64,000 bases of DNA, from NCBI GenBank assembly GCA_049889535.1, contig JBMHDF010000013.1, forward strand, positions 1-64,000, in the 5' to 3' direction. The translations under genes were made by a program, and so were the position numbers. The notes beneath the pieces are model-generated. The model had not been told where the DNA came from. It made no database searches and worked only from the letters and a program-made list of their open reading frames with translations. Below, one piece after another: positions 27,003-36,292 of the stretch. The stretch is from JAYQKL01 sp049889535 (GTDB lineage: Bacteria; Pseudomonadota; Alphaproteobacteria; RS24). The first letter of the stretch is position 1. Each line of letters opens with the position of its first letter.

Positions 27003-28030
27003 GACACGCCCCTGTTTTGCGGTGCGCGGCGGGATGAGGGATTGAGATAATGTCCCCGCAACGCCACATAAATAAATATCGGCGCGCCGATAAGTGCAGC
27101 AATCACGCCCAGTTTTAATTCCTGTGGAGTCGGCAAAAGCCGCACACATATATCGGCAATCACCAAAACCAAACCCGCTAATAAAGCCGATGGCACAAGC
27201 GCGGCGGCGGGATTGTAATGCGTATAGGGACGAATAATATGCGGGGCAATCATGCCAACAAAACCAATTGCGCCAGCCAGCGCAACGCTCCCGCCTGCCA
27301 ATAGGCCTGCCCCCAAAACAACCATCATGCGCAAATTTTGCATATTGACACCCAGACCCTGCGCTGCCTCATCGCCAAGCACCAAAACCGCAAGACCCCG
27401 CCTTTGACTGAATAAAATCAACCCACCCAATATTAAAAATGGCAATATGAATATAATGTCACGAAAACCGCGATAAGCCACCGAGCCCAGCGTCCAGTTA
27501 ATCATATCTGACAGCGTGAAAGGGTTAGGCGCGAGATTCATCAATAAAGCCATCAACGCACCAGCAAAACTCGACAGCCCGACGCCGACTAAAATCAAGG
27601 TGACCATGCTGACTTGTCGCGCCGCCACAAAGCTTAATAAAGCCGTAACCAAAATAGCACCTAAGACCGACATTATGGGCATGATGAAAGAATTGGCGCC
27701 AACCAGCCCATAAAATAAAACAAAAGTAGCGCTTAACACCGCCCCAGCTGATACCCCCATAATGCCAGGCTCGGCCAATGGGTTTCGAAACAAGCTTTGC
27801 AGTGCCGCACCTGCCATGCCCAGCGCCGCGCCAACCAAAAATGCGGCCAATGCACGCGGCAAGCGCAATTCCCAAATGATGAGCTGATGCGCGGGCGCAC
27901 CTTGTCCCAGCAAAGCCCTCATCGTCTCAGAAAATGTCAGACTGGTGCTGCCAACCAAACAGGCCGTGACAATCGCCAGCAGCGAGAGCCCCCCCAAAAT
28001 GCCATTCAAATATAAATAATTATGGCGCAT
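26999..28030 (-). CDS. btuC: B12 ABC importer, FecCD-type permease
   Basis: Membrane-spanning subunit of the corrinoid importer. 343 residues with about ten hydrophobic helices. Family hallmarks: LRLPRALAAFLVGAALGMAG, LQSLFRNPLAEPGIMGVSAG and GFVGMIAPHIIR, the last forming the coupling contact with the ATPase. It overlaps the binding-protein gene by 11 bases and the ATPase gene by four, so the three are tightly coupled. Specificity for B12 is inferred from the riboswitch. Confidence 0.9.
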   Translation of the reverse strand: MRHNYLYLNGILGGLSLLAIVTACLVGSTSLTFSETMRALLGQGAPAHQLIIWELRLPRALAAFLVGAALGMAGAALQSLFRNPLAEPGIMGVSAGAVLSATFVLFYGLVGANSFIMPIMSVLGAILVTALLSFVAARQVSMVTLILVGVGLSSFAGALMALLMNLAPNPFTLSDMINWTLGSVAYRGFRDIIFILPFLILGGLILFSQRRGLAVLVLGDEAAQGLGVNMQNLRMMVVLGAGLLAGGSVALAGAIGFVGMIAPHIIRPYTHYNPAAALVPSALLAGLVLVIADICVRLLPTPQELKLGVIAALIGAPIFIYVALRGHYLNPSSRRAPQNRGVS

Positions 28031-28880
28031 GGTGCGCTCCGATCAATATATCCAATGCCTCAAAAACAAACCACGCCCCGCAAGAGGTCAGCGCCCCCTC
28101 AAGCGGAACAAAAACTGTCTCCTTGCCAGCCTGAGCAAGACCATGCCGCGCTGGCGACCACATATTATTCATTTCATAACCCGCCCCAAAATGCGCATAA
28201 GCTAAAATATCTGGTTGGCGCGCCGCAAGCGTTTCAAGGTTTAGGCTTTGCCAATTGGCTCGCGTTTCAAAATTTTCATAACCCGCCAGCTTAAATAAAT
28301 CATCCAACAAAGTTGCATGCCCTGCGGTTAATCCACCTGGCGTTAAATATAAAAGACTCTGGTGTTTCGGCGGATAGGGGGTTTGCAACCGCGCTTCCAT
28401 GCGTTGCGCCATTTGCGCGCCTTTTTCAGCCTGCCCCAATTGGGCAGCAATCTGCCGGGTTGCGGCTGGCACATCTGATAAACGACTGACATAAGGTAAA
28501 TCCAGCGTTGCAATATTCGCCGCTTGAAAAAACGATGACGCCATACTGCCGCCCGCATAGGAGCGCACAACCAAATCAGGTTTTAGGGCGAGGACGCGCT
28601 CGCTATGAGGTAAAATTTGGGGTAACCCCTGAGCGCGCGCGCGATGATAAGAAAAAGACTTGGTCGCATCCGGCGAGAGCGCCAAAATATTTGCGCGCGG
28701 CACAAATTCCAACACATATTGATCTGCACAATAGTCCAGTGACACAACGCGTTTTGGCAATCCTAGCTTTTCATTTAGCTGAGAACCCGCAACAGCAGAG
28801 GGGGATAGGGCAATCAGCATGATGACCGAGTGCCATATCCACCCACTTAAAAGCTGTCGCAAATTATCAAAAAACCGCAT
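28020..28880 (-). CDS. btuF: B12-binding periplasmic protein
   Basis: Captures the substrate in the periplasm and delivers it to the permease. 286 residues from the ATG, with an AAGGTG ribosome site; an in-frame TTG lies just before. There is a signal peptide (hydrophobic core SVIMLIALSPSAVAG). The mature part begins PKRVVSLDYCADQYVLEF, as in the BtuF/FecB periplasmic-binding family, and includes LKPDLVVRSYAGG. It sits 11 bases after btuB, in the order receptor, binding protein, permease, ATPase. Confidence 0.88.
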   Translation of the reverse strand: MRFFDNLRQLLSGWIWHSVIMLIALSPSAVAGSQLNEKLGLPKRVVSLDYCADQYVLEFVPRANILALSPDATKSFSYHRARAQGLPQILPHSERVLALKPDLVVRSYAGGSMASSFFQAANIATLDLPYVSRLSDVPAATRQIAAQLGQAEKGAQMAQRMEARLQTPYPPKHQSLLYLTPGGLTAGHATLLDDLFKLAGYENFETRANWQSLNLETLAARQPDILAYAHFGAGYEMNNMWSPARHGLAQAGKETVFVPLEGALTSCGAWFVFEALDILIGAHHAP

Positions 28881-28891
28881 CAACGCACCTT

Positions 28892-30787
28892 TTAGATTTT
28901 GAGCCGGAATCCAGCAAAGACGGACAGGCCAGCTGTGCCATAGCCCAGAACCTGCTGATAGGATTCATCAAAAAGGTTTTCGATACGAGCATAAAATTGT
29001 TTATCCATGCCCATATCATACGCCATATTCATATCAACCCGCCACCAATCGGCCAATCTGATGGAAGACCCATTCGTATCAAGCTCTTCATCATTATAGC
29101 GCAGAATCACATTACCAGAGATTGGGCTATCGGGTTGGTAGCTCAAGGTGATATTTGCTTCATGCTCTGGAATACGCCCCAGCGTTTCGCCGCTCCCCGT
29201 CTCGCCATCAATGAAACTATAGGTCACGCTCAAAGATAAATCCGGCGATAGGTCCAAATCCGCCGCCAGTTCAAGGCCAGCCACATTGGCTTCGGCAATA
29301 TTGACATAGCAATTATAACTATTGGGCCAAAAACCCTGACAGTTTGAATAAACATATTGAATAAGTTGATCAGTCTGTTGCTCAAAATAAGTCAGTTGAA
29401 ATGAAAACATTTCATTAAGTTTTTGAGAAATGCCGATATCAAAACTTGTTGCCTCTTCTGGCTTAAGATTCTGTGTATCTGACAATTCACTTAAAGTTGG
29501 CGCTTTACGTCCCTGGCTTAAGCTAGCTTGCAATATTGTTTCCTCAGACAACACATAAGCCAAAGCCGCGCGACCTGTTATCTCGTCCCCAAAAATACTG
29601 TGGTCATCAAATCGCCCACCAAATGAGAGGGTAAGCTTTTCAACTGGTTTCCATTCCAGCAAGCCAAACAGGCTGCTAATGTCTGCCGTATCATATCGCT
29701 GCGATGCGGCTTTATCTGCTTGCTTAATATGCTCATATTCAAAACCTAAAGCCGAGCGCAACCGCGCCGAGAAACTTGTTGTATTTTGATAGCGAAAGCT
29801 CGCACGCTCACCCTCTTCACCAAACGCATAGGCATCGGCGCCATAATTATCTCTCTCGATTGAGCTTAGGCCAAACTGCACATCATGCTGTTGATTTTCT
29901 TGGGCCTCGTAAAGCGCCCGCACCGACAGCACAAGCTGGTCATTTTCAGCAATTGCCTCGCCATCAACCGGGCCAAAGGCATCAAAATCAGTTTTCGAAG
30001 CACTGAAAAACAAGTGACTGCTCAACCGCAAATCATCTGTAACATCAAGACCCGTACCAGCTGATAGCGTCAAGCTGTGCAAGCCATCGCGCTCGGCGTT
30101 GCCATTTGCAGCATCGGCTTTGGAAATGCCATTTGTCTCGTGATAGGTCACAGAAAAACGACCATCCGCGCGCCCCATTGAGCCAGCAAAAGACGTGCCC
30201 GCGCGCAGCGTTTCAAATGAGCCCAATTCAATAAAACTCTCGATTAAAGTTTCATCCGGCCGTTTGGTGGTAATTGAAATAACACCTGCCATCGCATCAG
30301 ACCCCCAAAGCGTGGCCTGACCCCCTTTTAAAACCTCAATCACATCAATATGCGCACTATCTAAATAAGCAAAATCAAATGCATTGCTCGGTGATGTAGG
30401 GTCATTGACCACAACACCATCAATTAGAACCAGCGTTTGTCCATTATTGGTTGCACCGCGCAGGCGTGCAAAACCCGCGCCGCCAAAAGCACCATTTTGG
30501 TTCACACTCACGCCTGGCACATCACCTAAAGCATCAAGCACAAACACATTACCTTTTTCCTGCAACTCCTCTGCGGTGATAATATGCACGCTTGTGCCGA
30601 CTTCAGAAAGCCGCACCGGCAATCTGGTGCCATAGACAATAATTTCGCTGTCACGCGACTCTATATTTCGGGCTTGATTAAAAGCTTGAGCTTTGGCCGG
30701 TGTCAATTCACCTAAAATTAAAACCAAAAATAAGCTCACGACAAAAGTGACGACGCCTTGATTTGGCGTTCTTCGTTTTTTATACAT
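28892..30787 (-). CDS. btuB: TonB-dependent outer-membrane receptor, BtuB type
   Basis: Outer-membrane gate for cobalamin. 631 residues: a signal peptide ending near PAKAQA, a TonB-box-like segment SEIIVYG, a plug domain (about 55-165) with VLDALGDVPGVSV, LVLIDGVVVNDP and DVIEVLKGGQATLWGSDAMAGVISI, and a beta-barrel from about 170 with alternating polar and hydrophobic strands. The last residues are FAGFRLKI; most such barrels end in an aromatic residue, so the terminal Ile is slightly unusual. The cobalamin riboswitch 113 bases or more upstream supports B12 rather than iron. A two-Cys loop (NCQGFWPNSYNC) lies in a predicted surface region. Confidence 0.92.
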   Translation of the reverse strand: MYKKRRTPNQGVVTFVVSLFLVLILGELTPAKAQAFNQARNIESRDSEIIVYGTRLPVRLSEVGTSVHIITAEELQEKGNVFVLDALGDVPGVSVNQNGAFGGAGFARLRGATNNGQTLVLIDGVVVNDPTSPSNAFDFAYLDSAHIDVIEVLKGGQATLWGSDAMAGVISITTKRPDETLIESFIELGSFETLRAGTSFAGSMGRADGRFSVTYHETNGISKADAANGNAERDGLHSLTLSAGTGLDVTDDLRLSSHLFFSASKTDFDAFGPVDGEAIAENDQLVLSVRALYEAQENQQHDVQFGLSSIERDNYGADAYAFGEEGERASFRYQNTTSFSARLRSALGFEYEHIKQADKAASQRYDTADISSLFGLLEWKPVEKLTLSFGGRFDDHSIFGDEITGRAALAYVLSEETILQASLSQGRKAPTLSELSDTQNLKPEEATSFDIGISQKLNEMFSFQLTYFEQQTDQLIQYVYSNCQGFWPNSYNCYVNIAEANVAGLELAADLDLSPDLSLSVTYSFIDGETGSGETLGRIPEHEANITLSYQPDSPISGNVILRYNDEELDTNGSSIRLADWWRVDMNMAYDMGMDKQFYARIENLFDESYQQVLGYGTAGLSVFAGFRLKI

Positions 30788-30852
30788 ATCTTTCTCATCT
30801 CACTATTTATTAATTTGGGCAGGTTGCAGCACAACCAACCCAAAGGTTAAGT

Positions 30853-30876
30853 CCCCTCTGACCCATGTCAGAAGGG
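30853..30876 (-). promoter_or_regulatory. Stem-loop in the btuB leader, possible expression platform
   Basis: On the minus strand CCCTTCTGAC and GTCAGAGGGG pair as ten base pairs (one G-U) around the loop ATGG. The hairpin lies between the riboswitch core and the btuB start. No T-run follows, so it is not a normal intrinsic terminator. A role in translational switching or as an anti-structure partner is possible but is inference. Confidence 0.5.
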
Positions 30877-30939
30877 TTACGCAAGATGTCGTTTCAGAGA
30901 AATGTTTCCCGTTCCAATTGGCTATTCCCGGCCTGGAAC

Positions 30940-31115
30940 GAACGACGGCATGGCAGGTCTCCTGGCTCGTCTATCATTATGCTTGGTCGCCTTCCCGGCC
31001 GCTTTGGGCTTGCCAGTGGCTTAATGACCAATCACTCCAGACTCACAGTTGCGGGGACAGCGCTGGATTTGAACCAGCTTCCCTCTTAGCAGCGCGCCAT
31101 GGCACGCTGAACCAT
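30940..31115 (-). promoter_or_regulatory. Cobalamin (B12) riboswitch
   Basis: The minus strand contains the conserved core in order: AGAGGGAAGCTGGTTCAAAT, TCCAGCGCTGTCCCCGCAAC, TGTGAGTC, GCCACTGGC, GGGAAGGCGA and the B12 box GAGCCAGGAGACCTGCC (30952-30968). This is the typical adenosylcobalamin aptamer. It would lower expression of btuB-F-C-D when coenzyme B12 is plentiful. The outer ends are approximate because the first stem was not folded in detail. The whole leader from promoter to btuB is about 330 bases. Confidence 0.95.
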
Positions 31116-31121
31116 GTATTA

Positions 31122-31150
31122 AAGATACTCGATTTTGAGTTTTTTGTAAA
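31122..31150 (-). promoter_or_regulatory. Promoter of the riboswitch-btu operon
   Basis: On the minus strand TTTACA (31145-31150) is followed by 17 bases and TATCTT (31122-31127). Transcription would begin near 31115, exactly where the riboswitch begins, which strengthens the call. It lies in the gap before the divergent aroK gene. Confidence 0.6.
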
Positions 31151-31238
31151 ATCGCGCCAGAATATGAGCACAGGACTGGACAACAGATTTCATGCATAAA
31201 GCCCTAGACGTAACGGCATTGGGCAGATAGATAAAGAT

Positions 31239-31829
31239 ATGAGTGAAAAAACCGAGGCACCAAAAGCTGGTGAAAATTACAAATTGACCAAAACGATTGT
31301 GCTGACCGGCATGATGGGATGCGGGAAATCTGCAATTGGACGACGGCTTGCTGCAAAGCTTGGCTTTGACTTTAAAGACTCCGATACCGAGATTGAGCAG
31401 GCGGCGGCCATGAGCGTGACAGACATTTTTGACCAACATGGCGAAGCCTATTTTCGCGATGGCGAAAAACGCGTGATTGAACGCCTACTCAATGAGCCGG
31501 CCCATATTATGGCGATTGGCGGTGGGGCTTTTTGTCAACCGCAAACCCGCGCGTTAATCCAAAAACATGCCTGTTCTATTTGGCTTAAAACTGATTTAGA
31601 TGAACTGGTGCGCCGTGTGAATAAACGCCCGGGCAAACGCCCCTTATTGGCTAATAGCGACCCAAAAAAAATTTTGGCCGAGCTTTTAGAGAAACGCTCA
31701 CCTGATTATGAAAAAGCAGATATAACAATTGTTAGTTCATCTGGCACACATCAAAAAACAGTTAAGGCGGTGATTGCAGAATTAACCCAATGCGGTATTC
31801 TAATCAATGAAGGAGAAAAGCGTGCCTAG
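31239..31829 (+). CDS. aroK: Shikimate kinase
   Basis: Phosphorylates shikimate in aromatic amino-acid synthesis. 196 residues, slightly longer than average because of an N-terminal extension of about 15 polar residues. The P-loop is LTGMMGCGKSAIGRRLA; the shikimate-binding DSDTEIE and GEAYFRDGEKRVI segments and the IGGGAF loop are all present, followed by the lid region RPLL. It overlaps aroB by eight bases. Divergent from the btu operon. Confidence 0.96.
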   Translation: MSEKTEAPKAGENYKLTKTIVLTGMMGCGKSAIGRRLAAKLGFDFKDSDTEIEQAAAMSVTDIFDQHGEAYFRDGEKRVIERLLNEPAHIMAIGGGAFCQPQTRALIQKHACSIWLKTDLDELVRRVNKRPGKRPLLANSDPKKILAELLEKRSPDYEKADITIVSSSGTHQKTVKAVIAELTQCGILINEGEKRA

Positions 31830-32943
31830 TCAGACAATTTCTGTTGACCTCCCCCATCAGGGGCAGGACAATTCCTATGACATTGTGATTGGCAGCGGGG
31901 TGCTGGAGCAAGCTGGCACGCTCATTTACCCATTATTAGCGCGCCCACGTGTCGCGATTGTAACAGACGAAACCGTTGCCGGATTGCATTTGGCCAGCTT
32001 AACCAACGCGCTTGAGGAAGCTGGCATAGACCATTGTGTCAAAGTACTGCCGGCGGGCGAGGCTACCAAGTCTTTTGCCGTGTTAGAGATGGTGAGCGAC
32101 TGGTTATTGGCAGAAAAAATTGAACGCGACGATATGGTCATCGCCTTTGGCGGGGGCGTGATTGGCGACCTGGCTGGCTTTGCAGCAGCCATTTTGCGGC
32201 GCGGGGTTAATTTTATTCAAATCCCAACCACGCTTTTGGCGCAAGTGGACAGCTCTGTCGGCGGCAAGACAGCCATTAATGTTGGGCTTGGCAAAAACCT
32301 GATTGGCGCATTTCATCAACCAAAACTTGTTTTGGCCGATATCGCTTTACTGGCCAGCCTGCCGCGGCGGGATTTTCTAGCTGGCTATGCAGAAGTTGTT
32401 AAATATGCCGCGTTGGGCGATGCTGATTTTTTTGATTGGTTGGAAGCTGGACGTGATAAATTGCTGGCACGCGATGAAGATTTCCTGCAAGAAGCCGTCG
32501 CCAAAAGTTGTGCGGCGAAAGCGGCTATTGTCGCGGCGGATGAAAAAGAAAAAGGGGAGCGCGCGCTGTTAAATCTTGGCCACACATTTGGCCACGCTTA
32601 TGAGGCACTCACCAGCTATGGCTCCGATTTGCTGCATGGTGAAGCGGTGGCACTTGGCATGGTGATGGCTTTTGGCATATCAGAAAAATTAGGGCATTGC
32701 CCATCAGAGCAGTCAGAAAAATTGCGCGCGCATTTAGAGGCTGTCGGCCTTCCTGTAAGTGCAAAACATTTGCCAGGCGCGCCGTTTTCTGTGCAGGCTT
32801 TAATGGACGCGATGGCACAAGATAAAAAAGTGCAGGCGGGGGTGATGACTTTTATTCTCGTTAAAAAAATCGGGCAGGCTTTTATTTCAAAAGAAATTAG
32901 CCCAGCGCAGTTGGAAAGTTTCTTAAGCGAGTTTGATAGATAA
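31822..32943 (+). CDS. aroB: 3-Dehydroquinate synthase
   Basis: NAD- and metal-dependent closure of DAHP to 3-dehydroquinate. 373 residues. Motifs include the NAD-binding GGGVIGDLAGFAAA, TTLLAQVDSSVGGKTAIN and the metal ligands in LNLGHTFGHAYE and LLHGEAVALGM. The GTG at 31822 was chosen because AAGGAG lies immediately upstream at proper spacing. An ATG five codons earlier would place that ribosome site inside the gene. Overlaps aroK upstream and touches corC downstream. Confidence 0.96.
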   Translation: MPSQTISVDLPHQGQDNSYDIVIGSGVLEQAGTLIYPLLARPRVAIVTDETVAGLHLASLTNALEEAGIDHCVKVLPAGEATKSFAVLEMVSDWLLAEKIERDDMVIAFGGGVIGDLAGFAAAILRRGVNFIQIPTTLLAQVDSSVGGKTAINVGLGKNLIGAFHQPKLVLADIALLASLPRRDFLAGYAEVVKYAALGDADFFDWLEAGRDKLLARDEDFLQEAVAKSCAAKAAIVAADEKEKGERALLNLGHTFGHAYEALTSYGSDLLHGEAVALGMVMAFGISEKLGHCPSEQSEKLRAHLEAVGLPVSAKHLPGAPFSVQALMDAMAQDKKVQAGVMTFILVKKIGQAFISKEISPAQLESFLSEFDR

Positions 32944-34214
32944 TGATAACTGGCAGCTTGATCTCACTCGCCCTGATTATTTTACTTTTAATTTTAATTT
33001 CAGGTTTTTTCTCAGGCTCAGAAACCGCGCTCACCGCTGCCTCGCAGGCACGCATGCACCAATTGCAAAAAGAAGGTGACCGGCGCGCGGGTTATGTGAC
33101 TTTTTTATTATTACAAAAAGAACGCCTCATCAGCGCTATTTTGCTTGGCAATAATCTGGTTAATATTTTGGCTTCCGTCCTCGCCACGCAGCTATTTCTC
33201 GAATTATTTGGCGAGGCAGGTGTGATTCTTGCCACCATTGTGATGACGTTATTAGTGGTTATCTTTGCCGAAGTTTTACCCAAAACCTATGCGATTTTAA
33301 CACCTGACAAAACCGCATTGCGGGTATCATTTCCACTGCGCATTCTGGTGGTAATATTGTCGCCGTTCACTTGGGCTTTGGCGCAAATTTCAAAAGGTTT
33401 TTTATTCCTTACTGGTTTTGACCAAAACGCGGCAGATAATTTCATGCCAGCCCATGAGGAAATTCGCGGCGCGATTGATTTACACCATCAAAAAGACTCT
33501 TTTACCAAAGGTGATAGAGATATGCTGGGCGCCATTCTGGATTTGAAAGATTTGACCGTTGAAGAGGTGATGGTGCATCGCAAAAATATGCAAATGATTG
33601 ATCTTGCCTTGCCCCAAGAAGAAATCGTTCAAATCATGCTCGACTCGCCCTATACGCGTCTGCCATTTTTTGAAAATGAAACAGAAAATATTGTCGGTGT
33701 GCTACATGCCAAAAACCTGTTGCGGGCGCTGGCCAAAAAACAAAAAAATGGCACAGATTTTCAAATTAAAGATCTGCTCGCTGAGCCATGGTTTGTGCCT
33801 GAAACAACCGATTTAGGCGACCAACTGACCGCTTTTCGTGCCCGTCAGGCACATTTTGCGCTAGTTGTTGATGAATATGGCACTTTGATGGGCCTCATTA
33901 CTTTAGAAGATATTTTGGAAGAGATTGTCGGCCAAATTGATGATGAGCATGATGAACCTGAAGAAATTTTTGCCCAAAACAGTGATGGCAGCCTACTGGT
34001 TGATGGCGCGGTATCCATTCGCGACCTGAACCGTGAAACAGGTTGGTCGTTGCCCGATGATGAGGCCACCACAATTGCAGGCCTGATGATACATGAAGCG
34101 CGCACCATTCCACGCCCCGGTCAGGTATTTGTTTTTTATGGCCTGCGCTTCCGCATCATTGAACGCCTGCGCAATCAAATTAAGAAAATCGAAATTCGCC
34201 CTGAAACAGATTAA
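32943..34214 (+). CDS. CNNM/CorC-type membrane protein with CBS domains
   Basis: 423 residues. The N-terminal CNNM (DUF21) domain has about four membrane helices (LISLALIILLLILISGFF to VVIFAEVLPKTYAI) with FFSGSETALTAAS. Two CBS domains follow (about 200-320; VEEVMVHRKNM and FALVVDEYGTLMGLITLEDI), then the CorC_HlyC small domain. Relatives take part in magnesium or other divalent-cation efflux; the old hemolysin label is misleading. The start codon shares one base with the aroB stop (TAATG). Standard third member of the alphaproteobacterial aroK-aroB operon. Confidence 0.93.
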   Translation: MITGSLISLALIILLLILISGFFSGSETALTAASQARMHQLQKEGDRRAGYVTFLLLQKERLISAILLGNNLVNILASVLATQLFLELFGEAGVILATIVMTLLVVIFAEVLPKTYAILTPDKTALRVSFPLRILVVILSPFTWALAQISKGFLFLTGFDQNAADNFMPAHEEIRGAIDLHHQKDSFTKGDRDMLGAILDLKDLTVEEVMVHRKNMQMIDLALPQEEIVQIMLDSPYTRLPFFENETENIVGVLHAKNLLRALAKKQKNGTDFQIKDLLAEPWFVPETTDLGDQLTAFRARQAHFALVVDEYGTLMGLITLEDILEEIVGQIDDEHDEPEEIFAQNSDGSLLVDGAVSIRDLNRETGWSLPDDEATTIAGLMIHEARTIPRPGQVFVFYGLRFRIIERLRNQIKKIEIRPETD

Positions 34215-34223
34215 GTGAGCTTT

Positions 34224-34511
34224 TTAAGTTTTATCTGTGTTGGCATATTCGGATGGGGTAAGGGTTTTCATTGCCAGCGCGTGCACCTTGCCAGATAATT
34301 CTTCGGCCAAACATGCATTGACCGCCCGATGACGCGCAACCCGCGTTAACCCCTCAAATTCAGAAGTCACAATCAGCAGCCGAAAATGCGACTCCCCATG
34401 CCCCGTATGGCCCTGATGGCCAGCATGCATATGTGACTCGTCCTCAATTTCAAAATGGCTTGGTGAAAACTGTGCCTCAATTTTTTCTTTTATATTTTGT
34501 GTGATGGACAT
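34224..34511 (-). CDS. bolA: BolA-family protein
   Basis: Small protein that partners with monothiol glutaredoxins in iron-sulfur trafficking. 95 residues with a GGAG ribosome site before the chosen ATG. The family core is ESHMHAGHQGHTGHGESHF, with additional His in the loop, followed by FEGLTRVARHRAVNACLAEEL. The His cluster is typical of the BolA ligand loop, although richer than average. It converges with corC. Confidence 0.94.
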   Translation of the reverse strand: MSITQNIKEKIEAQFSPSHFEIEDESHMHAGHQGHTGHGESHFRLLIVTSEFEGLTRVARHRAVNACLAEELSGKVHALAMKTLTPSEYANTDKT

Positions 34512-34630
34512 AAACACTCCGTTTTTAAAAAATTATCAAATTTTAATATATTTGGCCATTGCACTATGACGCTCTAGCTTATAGGTTAGGTCGCTTGTTT
34601 TCACCACCAACTAACCTCATAATAGAAGTC

Positions 34631-35212
34631 ATGAAGCTAAATTCAAAATATTTTGATGCCATTCGAATTAGCAAACCCCGCTCTCAAGCGGTAGAGGCAC
34701 AACAAACCTGCGACTGGCCGGATTGCACCGAGCCTGGCGGATATCCTGCACCTGTTGACCCAGATACAGATCAAAAAAGATTTTTTTGTCTCAACCACAT
34801 TAAGATTTATAATAAGAGTTATAATTTTTTTGAAGGCATGGACCAAAAGGAAATTCAGGCCTATCAGCGCAGCGCCCATACAGGCCATCGACCAACCTGG
34901 AATATGGGCTCAAAGCGCGCGCATCCAGCTGGCAAAGGGGATTGGGAATTCCAAGACCCGCTTGAAATTATGAAAACAGCCGGGGTGCAGCAGCAGAGTA
35001 ACTCAAATCGGCGCATTACAACGGGTCAAAAACGCGCTTTAGAAGTTTTAGGACTGGATGAAAATTGCGCACCAAAAGATGTAAAGCCGCGTTATAAGAC
35101 ACTGTTAAAGCGTTACCACCCTGATGTGAATGATGGTGATAGGTCGTTGGAAGAAAAATTAAATAAAGTAATCCAAGCCTATAATTTTCTTAAAGCTTCA
35201 GGCTTTTGTTAA
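34631..35212 (+). CDS. J-domain protein, DnaJ-like, before cobS
   Basis: 193 residues from the second possible ATG; an earlier one at 34559 adds 24 residues with no family look. The N-terminal part has paired cysteines (CDWPDC and later FFCLNH), a zinc-binding pattern, and ends in helical sequence. The C-terminal 60 residues form a J domain: ALEVLGLDENCAPKDVKPRY, then LLKRYHPDVNDGDRS with the HPD that stimulates DnaK. This combination between bolA and cobS is conserved in alphaproteobacteria, and the partner DnaK reaction is not known. Confidence 0.88.
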   Translation: MKLNSKYFDAIRISKPRSQAVEAQQTCDWPDCTEPGGYPAPVDPDTDQKRFFCLNHIKIYNKSYNFFEGMDQKEIQAYQRSAHTGHRPTWNMGSKRAHPAGKGDWEFQDPLEIMKTAGVQQQSNSNRRITTGQKRALEVLGLDENCAPKDVKPRYKTLLKRYHPDVNDGDRSLEEKLNKVIQAYNFLKASGFC

Positions 35213-35281
35213 TTTCAAAATGCGCTATATGGGTGTTATGTTTTCCTGCTTTGAGAAAAGCGACAAAATAAGGACGTTTAA

Positions 35282-36280
35282 ATGACTGAGGATACCGCGA
35301 TTTCAAATACCATGCCAGACCAGCCTGATACGGAAGTGTTGGTTAAAGATGTGTTTGGTTTTGATAATGACATGAAAGTGCCAGCCTTTACGCAGGCTTG
35401 CGAATATGTGCCTGATTTTGACGAAAACTATTTGTTTGATGAGCAAACCACAATGGCCATTTTAGCTGGTTTTGCCCATAACAGACGGGTGATGATACAA
35501 GGCTATCACGGCACCGGAAAATCAACCCATATTGAGCAGGTTGCGGCGCGTTTAAATTGGCCTTGTGTGCGCATCAATCTGGATAGCCATGTCAGCCGAA
35601 TTGATTTGGTCGGTAAAGAAGCCATTGTCCTGAGAGACGGCAAACAGGTAACAGAATTTCAAGAGGGCATTCTGCCATGGGCTTTGCAAAACCCTGTTGC
35701 CTTGGTTTTTGATGAATATGATGCGGGGCGCCCTGATGTGATGTTCGTGATTCAGCGCGTTTTGGAAGTTGCTGGCAAATTAACGCTTCTTGACCAAAAT
35801 AAAGTCATCCGTCCGGATCCTTTTTTCAGACTCTTTGCGACCACCAATACAATTGGTTTGGGTGACACTTCGGGGCTTTATCATGGCACGCAACAAATTA
35901 ATCAGGGGCAAATGGACCGCTGGAATATTGTCTCAAGCCTGAACTATCTGCCGCATGAACAAGAAGTGGATATTATGCTGGCCAAAGAAAAAGCCTATCA
36001 AACCAAACAAGGCAAGGAACAAATTGCCGCGATGGTTCGGGTTGCTGATTTAACCCGTGCGGCGTTCATAAATGGCGATATTTCGACTGTTATGTCACCG
36101 CGCACAGTTTTGACATGGGCGCAAAATGCCGAGATTTTTGGCGGCGATATTAGTTTCGCATTTCAGGTTACATTTTTAAATAAATGCGATGAGCTCGAGC
36201 GCCCAACTGTCGCAGAATTTTACCAAAGATGCTTTGGTGATGATTTACCTGCACAAGCGGTTAGCGTCTTGTCCAATTAG
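35282..36280 (+). CDS. cobS: CobS, AAA+ subunit of aerobic cobaltochelatase
   Basis: ATPase partner of CobT in the CobNST complex that inserts cobalt into hydrogenobyrinate diamide. 332 residues. The AAA core has Walker A MIQGYHGTGKSTHIEQVAAR and Walker B ALVFDEYDAGRPDV, with sensor FATTNTIGLGD. The N-terminus has the CobS_N block VFGFDNDMKVPAF. It is 12 bases before cobT. The large chelatase subunit CobN is not in this window. In some genomes CobST-like pairs serve other tasks, so cobalt chelation is likely but not proven. Confidence 0.93.
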   Translation: MTEDTAISNTMPDQPDTEVLVKDVFGFDNDMKVPAFTQACEYVPDFDENYLFDEQTTMAILAGFAHNRRVMIQGYHGTGKSTHIEQVAARLNWPCVRINLDSHVSRIDLVGKEAIVLRDGKQVTEFQEGILPWALQNPVALVFDEYDAGRPDVMFVIQRVLEVAGKLTLLDQNKVIRPDPFFRLFATTNTIGLGDTSGLYHGTQQINQGQMDRWNIVSSLNYLPHEQEVDIMLAKEKAYQTKQGKEQIAAMVRVADLTRAAFINGDISTVMSPRTVLTWAQNAEIFGGDISFAFQVTFLNKCDELERPTVAEFYQRCFGDDLPAQAVSVLSN

Positions 36281-36292
36281 AAAGCTTGAAAC

